This document shows positions 1 to 8,755 of a DNA stretch of 64,000 bases, one piece after another (within the stretch, counting starts at the first letter, position 1; each line of letters starts with the position of its first letter). Below the pieces are notes generated by a model. That model was not told the origin of the DNA, ran no database searches, and saw only the letters and a program-made list of their open reading frames with translations. Position numbers and translations under genes: made by a program. Origin of the DNA: Salinispora arenicola (GTDB lineage: Bacteria > Actinomycetota > Actinomycetes > Mycobacteriales > Micromonosporaceae); the NCBI RefSeq assembly GCF_006716065.1, contig NZ_VFOL01000001.1, positions 1,736,001 to 1,800,000 on the forward strand, read 5' to 3'.

Positions 1-168
1 CTGGAGTTGACCGCGCGCGGGGTGGAGGCTGTCCAAAACGCCCACCAGTCCCGCCAGGCCTTCTACAAGCGGCTGTTTGCCGACTGGAGCGCCCGTGACC
101 AACAGGAGTTCGCTCGACTGCTGACGAAGTTCATCGACTCTCTGGCCGAAGAGGACGTCTCGCGCTGA
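1..168 (+). CDS. MarR-family regulator, C-terminal fragment
   Basis: An open frame enters at base 1 and stops at 166-168. The 55 visible residues begin with LELTARG and end in AEEDVSR. The pattern of a final recognition-wing strand (LTARGVEAV) followed by two amphipathic helices (FYKRLFADW; FARLLTKFIDSLAEE) is what the dimerisation end of MarR regulators looks like. The start and the DNA-binding helix lie outside the window, so target and ligand cannot be judged. Confidence 0.6.
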   Translation: MELTARGVEAVQNAHQSRQAFYKRLFADWSARDQQEFARLLTKFIDSLAEEDVSR

Positions 169-267
169 CCCGCTGGACGTGCTGACCCGCCGCGACCTGG
201 TTCCGTACGTCGATGTCCCGGAGGTGGCCGAGTTCTGTCATTCCCTGTCCACGGTTGGCACGGTCGC

Positions 268-1087
268 ATGACCACCACCGACGCCCATGGCCGGTACACC
301 GAAGCGGCCATGACCGAAGCCATGCGACACATCGCCGACCGGCTCGACGTCCCCAGCCACGACGCCCGACTACTCCGCCTGACCAACAACGCCGTCTTCG
401 CGCTGCCCCACCGCCGCGATCGTCGTGCGCATCACCCGCTCCACCACCCTGCACGACCGTGTCCACAAGGTTGCCCGGCTCGCCACCTGGTTCGCCGAAC
501 GTAACGCGCCCACCATCCGACTCGCCGCACACGTCGACCGGTCGCAGGACAGCCTCGTCCACGGCGACGCCCACGTGGGTAACCTTCTCCGCACCTCGAA
601 CGGCGACGTCGTCATCGGCGACTTCGACCCCACCTGCACGGCACCCTGGCAGGTCGACCTCGTCGCCGTACCCGTCGGCGAGACCCGCTTCGGCCGACAC
701 GGCGCCCACGCCCGCCTAGCCCTGGCCTACGGCTACGACGTCACCCAAGACCCCGACTGGCCCACCCTGCGAGAAGCACGTGAACTCACAATGGTGTGCG
801 CCGCCGTGCCACTCCTCGCTAGCGCACCAGGCATAGCCGGCGAGTTTCGCACCCGCCTACACAGCATCCGCGCCGAAGATCATCAGGCCGTTGGACTCTC
901 TTCGCTGACCTTCGAGGGAAGAGCTCAACGGCGACCGGCCAGGACGATAGGCCACCTGGTCAATGATCTTCCTGCGTCTCACCGGCCGACGGCGACTTCG
1001 CCCCTCGCCGAGGGCGGCGATCAGCGCGGCGCCCGGTCGATGGGAAACTGCACCTCGGTGAGCAGCTCAGCGGGACTGACCGTTTGA
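268..1087 (+). pseudogene. aminoglycoside phosphotransferase-like gene, frameshifted and internally deleted
   Basis: An ATG at 268 opens a frame that reads like the N-lobe of an APH/choline-kinase-type phosphotransferase (DARLLRLTNNAVFALP). Near 405-415 the coding frame moves by one base and continues as AAIVVRITRSTT. The catalytic segment LVHGDAHVGNLL and the metal-binding motif VIGDFDP then follow almost at once. In intact family members well over a hundred residues separate these parts, so the middle is missing too. The 3' end abuts the convergent MerR gene. A frameshift plus an internal deletion means no active kinase is made from this copy. The substrate class is not determinable. Confidence 0.7.
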
Positions 1088-1845
1088 GGGTCGTTGAGGT
1101 AGACCTCGCGCGGCGGGCCCGCCGGATGCATACCCTCCTGCTCGATCCAGCCGGTGACGACGTGGTAGGCGGGGCTGATCTCCTGGTATGGCCCTCGGTG
1201 GACGGTGGTGGCGACCGGGCCGCCGGGGAGCTCATGGTAGCGGACCGGGTCGCCGGGCAGGACGGTGCCGGCCGGAACCGGGATGCAGATCTCGATGTCA
1301 CCGTTGGTCTGTTCGTCGATGACGTCGTGGTAGATGACGAACGGCTTCCCGTTGGACTCGGCACCGGCGTTGCCGATGGCGTCGACGACCGTGCCGAAAC
1401 CGCGGCCCATGTCGGCGCCGATCGCATCGAGGCTGGTGTGCAGGGTGAGGCTGGCCACCGGAATAGTGGCGGCTTCCTTCACAATGACGTCGTACGGCAT
1501 GACACGTCCTCCCCGATCGATGAGTACTTCGAGGAACCGCAGCATCCGCTCCTGCTCGGCGAGCCGGGCCCGCAACCGCTCCCGGTGCGCGACGAGGCGT
1601 TTGCCGGTCAGTTCCGGGTCGTCGTCGGCAAGTAGGTCGCGGATATCCGCGATCGGCATGTCGATCGCACGTAGTACCCGGATCGCCTCGGCCCGCTCGG
1701 CCTGGGCCCGCCGGTAGTAGCGGTAGCCCGAGGACGGGTCGACCCAAGCGGGTGCGAGCAGGCCCTGCTCGTTGTAGAAGCGCAGGGCCTTGACTGACAG
1801 CCGGCTCATCCGGGAGAAACGCCCGATCGGGATCAGGTCGTCCAT
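1021..1845 (-). CDS. MerR-family regulator with GyrI-like effector domain
   Basis: The 274-residue protein starts with a MerR winged helix (PIGRFSRMSRLSVKALRFYN, residues 6-25; then a YRYYRR wing). It continues as a coiled-coil dimerisation helix (about 85-110) and ends in a GyrI-like ligand-binding domain from about residue 118. This is the BltR/TipAL layout: proteins of this type bind hydrophobic or cationic drugs and activate a promoter by DNA untwisting. There is no neighbouring efflux pump, so the target is unknown. The ATG at 1845 is preceded by an AGGAA-type ribosome site. The promoter region carries a MerR-type dyad, suggesting autoregulation. Confidence 0.9.
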   Translation of the reverse strand: MDDLIPIGRFSRMSRLSVKALRFYNEQGLLAPAWVDPSSGYRYYRRAQAERAEAIRVLRAIDMPIADIRDLLADDDPELTGKRLVAHRERLRARLAEQERMLRFLEVLIDRGGRVMPYDVIVKEAATIPVASLTLHTSLDAIGADMGRGFGTVVDAIGNAGAESNGKPFVIYHDVIDEQTNGDIEICIPVPAGTVLPGDPVRYHELPGGPVATTVHRGPYQEISPAYHVVTGWIEQEGMHPAGPPREVYLNDPQTVSPAELLTEVQFPIDRAPR

Positions 1846-1869
1846 GCTCGGTTCCTCCGTTCCGCACCG

Positions 1870-1900
1870 ATGCTCGAGTCTCCCCTGGCGGGAGAGTCAA
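1870..1900 (-). promoter_or_regulatory. MerR-type promoter/operator of the 1845-1021 regulator
   Basis: On the minus strand a -35-like TTGACT (1900-1895) and a weak -10-like GAGCAT (1875-1870) are 19 bp apart, the long spacing characteristic of MerR-regulated promoters. Between and around them lies a 21-bp imperfect dyad (1877-1897, 8 of 10 pairs matched). The dyad centre falls in the spacer, as expected for an operator bound by the MerR dimer. The -10 box is poor, so the exact start site is inferred. Confidence 0.5.
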
Positions 1901-2336
1901 GCCTGGGACGGCGGTTCGGCGAGTCGCGGGGCCGAAGGTCGTCACCACAGCTGCCCACGGGTCCGTACCACGCCCGCAACACAGGTGGTGGCAGCGTCTC
2001 TCGCCGCCACCACAAGTTGCCTTGCCCGAGCCGGTGCCCTGACTGGGTAAGGGTGCTGCGGGCTGCGGATGGCCCGGTTCCGGCATCGTCTGCGCAGGTT
2101 GATCCGGCTGCATCCCGGAAGACCCGAAAGTTTCTTTCCTTCGTGTTTCGAATCATCTGGCCGGCTGTCACGACACGCTGGTCAAGGGCAGTCAACAAGC
2201 TCCAGCCAACCGGGCGCGGTGACTGTGGCGGGACATCACCCTCACCAAGATCGCTCCCGGAAGGTTTCCGTGACGCCCAGAACGACCTCGCCGCCACGAC
2301 AACAAGCCCGATCACCAAGACTGGAGGCCGCACGCC
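1901..2336. other. intergenic leader region, no gene recognised
   Basis: No frame here has convincing protein character on either strand. The segment should contain the promoter of the downstream secreted protein, whose GGAGG ribosome site is at about 2323-2327. I could not assign a clear -35/-10 pair or a terminator. Confidence 0.4.
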
Positions 2337-3479
2337 ATGTACACCCGACACGCCCTGTGGGGAAGATCCGCCCTGGTGGGGGTGGCTGCTCTGGCCGCCC
2401 TCGGCCTGTCCGCTCCGGCAGCTCTGTCGGCAGCAGGACCACCGATGTCCGCTCAGCCGCTCCCGGCCGAGTCCGAACTGTGCCCGATAGGCTGGGCTCA
2501 ATGCGCACCGTACCCCGCCTTGTTCGACACGAGCCCGAACGGGGCGTACAACGCGGCGTCGGTGGACGACCTGCTGAACGCCGCGGCCGTCACCCAGGCC
2601 AACGCCCACTGGCAGTACAACCTGTACGCCGAGGCGGCGGACCGCAAGGGCCTCACCAACCCGGCCAACGTCTGGCGGTCCGTCGCCGATGTCGAGTACT
2701 GGGACCACTACAAGTCCGAGATCATGCTGTCGGAGATCTACAGTAACCAGGACAACATGTTCAACGTGCGGGTGGCGATCCTCCAGGCCCATCAGGCCGA
2801 GCAGGCGTACCTGGCCTGGGCGAACGAGGCGCCGGACCGCAAGTCGTACGAGACGCTCCGCGCCCTTGCCAAGTGGCAGCGCGAAGCCGCTGGCCTGCTC
2901 ATCGAGGCGCGACGCAGCCTCGAGGCAGGCATGAGCAAGGTGCCCTACGCCCCGCCTGTCAAGAACGTCCCACTCAAGGTCACGCCGAAACCGAACTACA
3001 CCGAGCCGTTCTACAGCACGCTGACCGCCGCCTCCGACTCGGCGCTGGGCGTGGCAGCCTGGCAGTGGGGGCAGTACGAGACCATGGCCGAGGTCGCCGT
3101 CTCCACCGGTCAGGCGAAACTGGGCGCGCTGCTGGCCGGACTCGGCAACCAGGAAGTGCAGAACTACCGCACTGTCTCCAACCTCGCCGGATTCGTCAAC
3201 GGTCCCGCGATGAACCTCCAGGTCTCGATCGACTCGGAGCAGGGCGCGATCGACTACTACACGGCCGCGATCAGCAGGTCGAACCAGCTGGGTGCCCCAG
3301 ACGCGGCCAGTCTCTTCCTTGACATCAAGACGGACGAGCAAGGACACAAGATGACCTTCGAGATCGAACTCGCGCGCCTGACGAGCAAGGACCGCCGGTA
3401 CGAGGATGGCAAGCACAAGGAGCTCAGCGGCAACACCACGTCCTGGTCGACTGACGCCGCAGGAGGACACCTGCGCTGA
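2337..3479 (+). CDS. secreted ferritin-like (rubrerythrin/DUF4439-type) protein, putative
   Basis: The 380-residue protein begins with a signal peptide (positive MYTRHALWGR, hydrophobic core to about residue 31, AxA-like cleavage zone) and is probably exported. The mature part is almost all helical, with two related halves. The second half holds SEQGAIDYYTAAI and TDEQGHKMTFEIEL, an E..ExxH arrangement like one half of a ferritin-like di-iron site. The first half has EYWDHYKSE, but its partner helix lacks the expected acidic residue. The protein could therefore be a half-site or structural homologue. GGAGG sits about ten bases before the ATG. No partner gene is adjacent. Protein-coding status is strong; the ferritin-like call is an inference from helix and motif pattern. 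Confidence 0.6.
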   Translation: MYTRHALWGRSALVGVAALAALGLSAPAALSAAGPPMSAQPLPAESELCPIGWAQCAPYPALFDTSPNGAYNAASVDDLLNAAAVTQANAHWQYNLYAEAADRKGLTNPANVWRSVADVEYWDHYKSEIMLSEIYSNQDNMFNVRVAILQAHQAEQAYLAWANEAPDRKSYETLRALAKWQREAAGLLIEARRSLEAGMSKVPYAPPVKNVPLKVTPKPNYTEPFYSTLTAASDSALGVAAWQWGQYETMAEVAVSTGQAKLGALLAGLGNQEVQNYRTVSNLAGFVNGPAMNLQVSIDSEQGAIDYYTAAISRSNQLGAPDAASLFLDIKTDEQGHKMTFEIELARLTSKDRRYEDGKHKELSGNTTSWSTDAAGGHLR

Positions 3480-4001
3480 CTGAAATGGGGTGGCGAGGAG
3501 GCGCCAGATTCGGCCTTCTCGCCACCCACCCGTGGGGCTGTATCGCGGCCTCGCGGGAGTCCATCGCCCGAGAATGGCACGGCGACGTTTCGGCGACCAC
3601 CGAAACGCTTCGGGCCTAGCGTCGACACCTATGCCAACCCTCAGTGACCCGACTGCCGCCGCACACGTGACAACTGGTGAAACTGCCGGGTGACGGCGAG
3701 ACCTCTGCACGATCGACGACAGGGAGTTCGTTCGGCGGGCGAACGGCATCAGCGCGTTCGACAGTTCCTTCGAGCCGCTTGCCGAGGTCGCCGAGCCGGC
3801 CGAGTTCGACGGTCTGAACTTGCTGGCCTACCGGGTCTGACCGCGGAGGATTACACCACCTGTCCTGAGGGGCCCGAGACCCGGAGTCGTCGCGACACGG
3901 GGCGCGACGACTTCGCTGGGTCATCAGATCCACCGCTGGGAGACCCAACCCGTAATGGGGGAACAGTTGTTGCCGGCACCCGACGCATGGGCGCCGGGAC
4001 A
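3480..4001. other. decayed region with an unidentified gene end
   Basis: No intact gene is visible. A stretch at 3694-3840 (+) reads as natural protein (REFVRRANGISAFDSSFEP, ending LNLLAYRV then TGA) but has an in-frame stop at 3691 and no credible start. It looks like the 3' remnant of a lost gene of unknown family. The remainder is non-coding. Confidence 0.35.
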
Positions 4002-4220
4002 CTCATGGTCGAGCTGGGCGCCCCACCAAAGATTGATGGATGAGCGAATGGGGCATGAGGACGGCTCGGCGCAGGCTCGCTACTCGCACGTCACGCCGGA
4101 GATCCGGCACCGACTCATGGCCGGCTGACCGACCTGTGGGAAGCGGCGCTTGCGTCCTGCCGAGATACGGCCGGCTCGCCCGTGGCGGCGCTCGACCGGC
4201 TGTTGCAGGGACGCTCGTAG
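4002..4220 (+). pseudogene. tyrosine integrase C-terminal remnant beside attL
   Basis: Read with two single-base frame corrections (near 4038 and near 4126), the sequence gives LMVELGAPPKI, then DERMGHEDGSAQARYSHVTP, then a C-terminal tail LTDLWEAALAS ... SPVAALDRLLQGRS before TAG at 4218. The GHEDGS...RYSHVT segment matches the last catalytic H and Tyr of actinobacterial phage/AICE tyrosine recombinases. The upstream catalytic portion is gone. It is followed by a strong hairpin (4276-4313) and the tRNA-derived repeat (4328-4362). This is the same order as the intact integrase-terminator-att set at 17815-19141, so it is probably the tail of an older element that used the same tRNA-Pro site. 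Confidence 0.65.
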
Positions 4221-4275
4221 GCCCACCGGGAGGAGCTATCCGAGGTCTTCTCCCAGAAGCGCCATCGGGAGACGA

Positions 4276-4313
4276 CTCAGGGCCGGCTTCCCGTGAGGAG
4301 AACCGGCCCTGAG
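4276..4313 (+). terminator. hairpin terminator after the integrase remnant
   Basis: Perfect 11-bp arms (CTCAGGGCCGG at 4276-4286 and its complement at 4303-4313) enclose a 16-nt loop. There is no U-run, which is usual for GC-rich actinomycete terminators. It lies 56 bases after the remnant's stop codon. Confidence 0.6.
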
Positions 4314-4327
4314 CTGCACTAACTCTG

Positions 4328-4362
4328 GTCGGGGTGGCCGGATTTGAACCGACGACCTCTTC
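4328..4362. repeat. attL: 35-bp copy of the tRNA-Pro 3' end
   Basis: These 35 bases are identical to 19107-19141, which is the 3' third of the intact tRNA-Pro gene up to the anticodon stem. Identity ends abruptly on both sides. The remaining tRNA 5' part is absent here, so this is a displaced tRNA end left by site-specific integration. Confidence 0.9.
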
Positions 4363-4531
4363 TTACCGGCGGCCGGGGTTCCTAGTTGGTGTCTGGTCAT
4401 CAATTCTTGGCGCTGAGCTGCCTAAATGCCGCCAAACATTGATCAACGATTGCCGTCAATAGTCAACCCTTCGTGGGGGTTTTCGGGGGGTAAACGGGGG
4501 CGTCCCGGCGCCATTGACAGTGACCGGACTC

Positions 4532-4972
4532 TCACCAGCCGTGCAGGGAGAAAGGTTGCTTCTCTTGATAGAGGCGGATCACCTCGGCGGTGTAGGGCAT
4601 GGTCGGGTCGGGTAGCTCGTCTGGTAGGAACCAGGCGAGTTGGGAGCATTTATCGGGCTCGACGTTGCGGGGTTCGCTGGTCCAGTCGGTGGCGAGGAAG
4701 CCGAACCCGATGCGGGAGTCGTGGTGTGGGGGGCGGTGGTGCGTGACTCCGATGAAGGTGAGTTGGTCGTGGGTGACCGTTACTCCGGTTTCTTCATTCA
4801 GCTCCCGGATGGCGGCGGCGATTACGTCTTCGCCAGAGTCAACTTTGCCTCCGGGGACAGCCCAGGAGCCGGCGAGGTAGATGGAACCGGCGCGTTTGGT
4901 GAGCAGGATCCGTCCGTCGGGTCGTTGAAGGAGGATGAGGATGTCAACGGGAAAACGGTGGGGTTCGGGCAT
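4532..4972 (-). CDS. Nudix hydrolase (last gene of the radical-SAM cargo operon)
   Basis: The 146-residue protein is a single Nudix domain. The Nudix box is complete at residues 42-64 (G42 x5 E48 x7 R56 E57 L58 x E60 E61 x G63 V64), so the Mg-binding glutamates are intact and hydrolysis of a nucleoside diphosphate linked to another group X is expected. The substrate cannot be deduced from the box. The size suggests a house-cleaning or MutT-like enzyme. It starts 13 bases after the aldo/keto reductase stop with a TGGAG ribosome site, so it belongs to the same leftward transcript. It is distinct from the element's second Nudix protein at 13193-13759. Confidence 0.9.
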   Translation of the reverse strand: MPEPHRFPVDILILLQRPDGRILLTKRAGSIYLAGSWAVPGGKVDSGEDVIAAAIRELNEETGVTVTHDQLTFIGVTHHRPPHHDSRIGFGFLATDWTSEPRNVEPDKCSQLAWFLPDELPDPTMPYTAEVIRLYQEKQPFSLHGW

Positions 4973-4985
4973 TTCTGCGCTCCAG

Positions 4986-6074
4986 TCACAGTCGGGTTTT
5001 GGTGGGAAATGCCTGGTTTAGGCTTCCGCGGATTCGGGTTCCTATCGCCGCTAGGTCCTCGATTTCTGTCGGTGTCAGTGCGGGGCCGGGGGTGGTGATC
5101 GTGGTGATCTGGCTGGCGGTGCGGAAGCCGAGCATCGAAACGGCGGTCGGAGCGGTTGTTAGTGCGAAGCGTATGGCTACGTTGGCCAGTGCGGCTGGTG
5201 TGTGCCCATAGCGGTCCCGGATCGGCCGTAGACCGTCCCAGATTAGGCGTCGCCCGAGGGGGCTAAACCAGTTGTGCTGTCGGCGATGGTCACCGGCGCC
5301 GAATAGCGATGCTGTCGCCTGGGGTCCGGGGTGGCGGATGAGGAGACCCTGCCCGAGGACCTGCTTGATGAGCAGGTCCATTCCGCGTTGTCGCGCTAGG
5401 TCGATCACGGTGGTCTCGTCAGTCTGATAGACAGGGCTGAGCAGGTTGTGGCGGACGGCGATCAGGCCTGGTTGGCATCGGTCGAGCAGGTGCAGGAATC
5501 GTCGTGCCTGTTGCCCGCGTGGTCTGTTCTCGGCCGCCCATTGCACGGCGAATTCATGCGGAGCGCGAATCGCGACGGCGCGGGTTAGGCCCTCGCGTTT
5601 GAACTCGTTCATTTGTGCGATTGCTTCGGCGAGGTATTGGTCGTTTGAGCCGAAGTCTGTGCTGTGGTAGGCGTAGATGTCGATGTGGTCGGTGCCTAGT
5701 CGGGTGAGTGACCGTCGTAGGTGCCGCTTCATTTGAAGCGCCTGGTATGGGTGCCCACTGCGCCGGTCGTAGCCGGTCTTGGTGCTGACGATCACCTGGT
5801 CGCGGGGCACCTCGGCAAGCAGGTAGCCGAGCCGTTCCTCGCCTCGGCCATGGCCGTATACGTCGGCGGTATCGAACAGTCGCAGTCCCCTTTCCCAGGC
5901 GGCGCGTAGGGCGTCTAATGCCACGATGTCGTGGGTGGGTGCCCAGCCGACGTCCGCGCCGTCGTTGACGCAGGGACCGGCGAGGGGCCAGCAGCCGGCG
6001 GCCAGTGCCGGGGAGGTGCGGCCGAGCCGGGTGAGTTGTCGCGGCGGCTGCTCGGAGGCGGTCACGTGCCGCAT
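4986..6074 (-). CDS. aldo/keto reductase family oxidoreductase
   Basis: A 362-residue NAD(P)H-dependent aldo/keto reductase with a TIM-barrel pattern. The catalytic tetrad is visible as D68 and Y73 (LFDTADVYGHGRGEERLG), K99 (VSTKTGY) and H137 (YAYHSTD). The region around 150-180 and a basic stretch near 195 (RGQQARR) differ from common sugar-reductase members. The start codon lies inside the end of the radical SAM gene (13-base overlap), so the two are translationally coupled and probably act in sequence. A plausible role is reduction or oxidation of the radical SAM product. The substrate is unknown. The C-terminus (RGSLNQAFPTKTRL) has no targeting signal, so the enzyme is cytosolic. Confidence 0.9.
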   Translation of the reverse strand: MRHVTASEQPPRQLTRLGRTSPALAAGCWPLAGPCVNDGADVGWAPTHDIVALDALRAAWERGLRLFDTADVYGHGRGEERLGYLLAEVPRDQVIVSTKTGYDRRSGHPYQALQMKRHLRRSLTRLGTDHIDIYAYHSTDFGSNDQYLAEAIAQMNEFKREGLTRAVAIRAPHEFAVQWAAENRPRGQQARRFLHLLDRCQPGLIAVRHNLLSPVYQTDETTVIDLARQRGMDLLIKQVLGQGLLIRHPGPQATASLFGAGDHRRQHNWFSPLGRRLIWDGLRPIRDRYGHTPAALANVAIRFALTTAPTAVSMLGFRTASQITTITTPGPALTPTEIEDLAAIGTRIRGSLNQAFPTKTRL

Positions 6075-8215
6075 GGGTCTGCCGTGTTGATTAGATCCCA
6101 GCCGGTGGGGGTGGTCCAGTGAGTATGGGCGGTGGTGAGGATGTCGGCTCGGTCGGCGGGAAGCACGGCGAGGACCGTGGCGATGGTCGGTGTCATGGCC
6201 GCGTGCACCTCGCCAAGCCCTCGGTTCAGCAGGTCAATCAACGCGGGGTTGAGAGCTTCCGGGGCGGGGGTGTGGAGTGGGTGCCGGTCGATGAGGTCGA
6301 GCATACGGCCGAGAAGGGTCGCTGCGGCGTTCTTGAGGACCACTCTCGCGGCGCGGACCTGGCGTCGAGCCTGGCCGTCGAGAATTTTCTCCAGGCTTTT
6401 GAGGGTGTAGTCGAACGCGAAGTTCCGGTCGATCCATAGCTGTGCGTGGTGGGAGGCGCTGCCGATGCGCCAGTCGGCGTAGTCGGCGTCAACGCGGCCC
6501 ATTGACGGGCGGATGGTGCGGGTCAGGCCAGCCTGTTCAGCGCGACGGGTGTACGCCGCTCCGATCAGGCACTCCATAGACACGAGCATGTAGGAGATGC
6601 CGGTGTGCAGCGGCCGACCGGTGGTATGCGCGGCGACGAACGTCTCATCGCGGACCCCGTCCACGATTGTCTCGACCGGAAGGTAGGGCAGCGGCCGTAG
6701 GAGGAGGTCGGTGCGGGCCTGGAACGCATGGCTCTCGGCCAGTTCGTCGCGGGTCATGAGCGGGTCGAAGGTGATATACGTGAACCGGGTTGGTACCCCC
6801 AGCGCGGTCAGGGTCCGGATAGCCAGAGCGTTCTGCTCGGCTGTGGTCTCCTTGTTGAATCGCTCAAGGATCGACGTGACCCCGGACTCGACCCCGAACA
6901 ACATGCGACGTAGTCCCCGCTGCAGCAGCCCGTGCCACATGCGTGCGCGGTCGAGGTGCCACTGTCGGTCGCGGTGAGGGTCCACTACCTGGTCAACCCG
7001 GCATGACGACTCCCAGCGAAATCCTGCCCGATGGACGGTGTCGGCGACGGCCAAGGCCCGGGGTACGGCGTCCGGGTCGCCGCCGATGAACTCTTCGTCT
7101 ACCAGGTACAGCGTTCGCGAGGTTTCGGGATGGCGGTCAAATACCTTCGACATCGATGCCAGGACCGCCGGCATTCCGTCGGGTCGTGCCCCGGACCACG
7201 TGCCCTTATGTCCGCGTGGGCAGAACGAGCAGTAGTTGGTGCATCCTCGTGACGTTTCTAGTTGCGCGACGCCGCGGTGGGTGAACGTGGCATCGAGCAG
7301 GTCTAGCTCCGGCAAGTTGTCTGTCTGTGCGCGGTTGGCGATCGTCCGGGTCCGGCGGTACCGGCCCACCTGCAGCATGCCCTTTTGGGCACGGCTGTTG
7401 CCGGAGTAGCCGATACCTCGGATGTCGGGCAGTGAAATGTCGCCGTGCCAGTAGCTGATCGCGTCCTGGATCGTCGGCTCGCCGGCCCCACGGGCTACGA
7501 GTAGCTGTGGGTATCGGTCCAGTAGCAGGCGCTCGTTGCGTGCGGTGAGGCTGCCGCCTGCAAGCACCAGCGGTGCCACGGCCATGCTGTACACCTGATC
7601 CAGCAGCCGGAGCATCAGGTCGTGCTGTCCAAACGTCGCGGACACTCCGAGGACGTCGGGGGGATTCTCGTCAATAGCGGCGATGAGGTCGTCGAGGGTG
7701 GCCCCCAACTGCATATCCAACAGGTCCACTTGGCCGGTCAGGGTGCTTCGCGCTGCTCGTGCAAGATCAGAAATCGCCAGCGGAAACCGGGGCAGTGGGA
7801 AGATCTCCGGCCGGTACAGGGCTGTCAGCAGGACACGCGGGCGGAGTAGACGCTGCATTCCCTGTTCGTCGATAGTCGCTGAAGACTGCCACGAGTTCGG
7901 TGCTTCTAGCATCAGGTGATCAGCTGCCCAACCAGGCCACCGCCGGGTAGCGTGCGCTTCGCCAGACAGGTCCACGGCGAGCCATTGCTCCCTGTGTCCG
8001 TGTTCGATGAGCAGGAGTCGGCGCTCGATCGTGCCAGTGACTACGACTCGGCCCGGCAGTAGGTTCTCCAGCACCCGGCGTATCACGTGTGGTTGTTCCA
8101 GTGGCAGTCGTCGTAGTTCGTTCGAGGCGACAGCGCCATCTGTGTAGCGTTCGACGATATCACTAAGGCGGTCGTGTGGAGTCGCGTCCTGAATCTTCAG
8201 AGTTTGATTCGACAT
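6062..8215 (-). CDS. B12-binding-type radical SAM protein
   Basis: From the ATG at 8215 the protein has 717 residues. Three parts are visible. An N-terminal region of about 125 residues has no recognisable domain. A Rossmann-like cobalamin-binding-type domain follows (about 127-265; RVLLTALYRPEIFPL ... DVLGVSATFG ... APLVLAGGSLTA ... GAGEPT). Then comes a radical SAM barrel with the 4Fe-4S cluster motif C325-x3-C329-x2-C332 (SRGCTNYCSFCPRG). The canonical DxHxxG histidine of B12 domains is absent, as in many class B enzymes, so actual cobalamin use is inferred. An upstream ATG at 8329 would add 38 residues lacking protein-like character. The substrate is unknown; methylation or C-C rearrangement are the usual outcomes in the class. 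It is coupled to the downstream reductase. Confidence 0.88.
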   Translation of the reverse strand: MSNQTLKIQDATPHDRLSDIVERYTDGAVASNELRRLPLEQPHVIRRVLENLLPGRVVVTGTIERRLLLIEHGHREQWLAVDLSGEAHATRRWPGWAADHLMLEAPNSWQSSATIDEQGMQRLLRPRVLLTALYRPEIFPLPRFPLAISDLARAARSTLTGQVDLLDMQLGATLDDLIAAIDENPPDVLGVSATFGQHDLMLRLLDQVYSMAVAPLVLAGGSLTARNERLLLDRYPQLLVARGAGEPTIQDAISYWHGDISLPDIRGIGYSGNSRAQKGMLQVGRYRRTRTIANRAQTDNLPELDLLDATFTHRGVAQLETSRGCTNYCSFCPRGHKGTWSGARPDGMPAVLASMSKVFDRHPETSRTLYLVDEEFIGGDPDAVPRALAVADTVHRAGFRWESSCRVDQVVDPHRDRQWHLDRARMWHGLLQRGLRRMLFGVESGVTSILERFNKETTAEQNALAIRTLTALGVPTRFTYITFDPLMTRDELAESHAFQARTDLLLRPLPYLPVETIVDGVRDETFVAAHTTGRPLHTGISYMLVSMECLIGAAYTRRAEQAGLTRTIRPSMGRVDADYADWRIGSASHHAQLWIDRNFAFDYTLKSLEKILDGQARRQVRAARVVLKNAAATLLGRMLDLIDRHPLHTPAPEALNPALIDLLNRGLGEVHAAMTPTIATVLAVLPADRADILTTAHTHWTTPTGWDLINTADPCGT

Positions 8216-8325
8216 CTCCGGCGCGTCCTTCCCAGTCGATTGAATGATTTGCAGTGGCAAGTCGGCACCAAGGGCGCAGCCCAAGCCCCCGATCAGTTCC
8301 GCTTCCGTCGCGGATCGGGCGGCCG

Positions 8326-8481
8326 TCACCCACGGCCAGACATCGGCGACCGAGTCCCGTCCTGCCGGATGAACAGTCGTCGCCGCCGCAACGCATCACC
8401 CGACGCGTCAAGCTCGTAGCCCTCCATCCACGCCCATCCGGGATAGGTAGGCCGATCAAGAACTCGAATGACACGAACCAC
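8326..8481 (-). CDS. small conserved-looking protein upstream of the radical SAM gene
   Basis: A GTG at 8481 opens a 51-residue frame (RVLDRPTYPGWAWMEGYELD, then DALRRRRLFIRQDG, stop 8326-8328). The aromatic/acidic core (YPGWAWMEGYELD) reads like a folded protein and is more natural than the overlapping longer frame 8163-8549. The same frame stays open upstream to a TGA near 8535, so a rarer start is possible. It lies between the short membrane ORF and the radical SAM gene in the same orientation. No family is recognised. It could be an accessory/recognition protein or a substrate peptide; nothing here decides. Confidence 0.45.
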   Translation of the reverse strand: MVRVIRVLDRPTYPGWAWMEGYELDASGDALRRRRLFIRQDGTRSPMSGRG

Positions 8482-8568
8482 AACGGGGCGAACGAACTGC
8501 GGGGAGCAACTTCGATCCAGACGAACGGACTCCAGCCCTCAACGCACAAAGCCCGGCGACCTGGCCCG

Positions 8569-8673
8569 TCACCGCAACGCCCCGATCACAACCCCAACAA
8601 CAACGATCATCACAACGAACGCCGCGACCAGCTTCTGCCTCGTTGTTGGCGAGTCCGGCTCCCTCGGTACCAC
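8569..8673 (-). CDS. predicted single-pass membrane micro-protein
   Basis: A 34-residue frame from GTG 8673 consists of a charged head (VPREPDSPTTRQK) followed by a continuous hydrophobic helix (LVAAFVVMIVVVGVVIGALR). The hydrophobicity and positive-inside flank are typical of a tail-anchored micro-protein. The frame could begin further upstream, since it remains open to about 8765. No ribosome site is convincing for the GTG. Orientation and position put it in the cargo operon. Confidence 0.35.
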   Translation of the reverse strand: MVPREPDSPTTRQKLVAAFVVMIVVVGVVIGALR

Positions 8674-8755
8674 TGGAACCCCATCACCATCTGGCAGCGG
8701 AGACTTCCGTACGGATCTCGGTTGCCGTGCAGCGGGGGCCTGCTGCCGTCGACCA

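Noticed and set aside
3694..3840. Small gene ending LNLLAYRV
   Set aside because: There is an in-frame stop directly upstream and no start codon; kept only as an unidentified fragment in the decayed region.
8163..8549. 128-codon minus-strand frame upstream of the radical SAM gene
   Set aside because: It overlaps the radical SAM start and reads as mixed low-quality sequence, whereas the frame at 8326-8481 looks like a folded protein.
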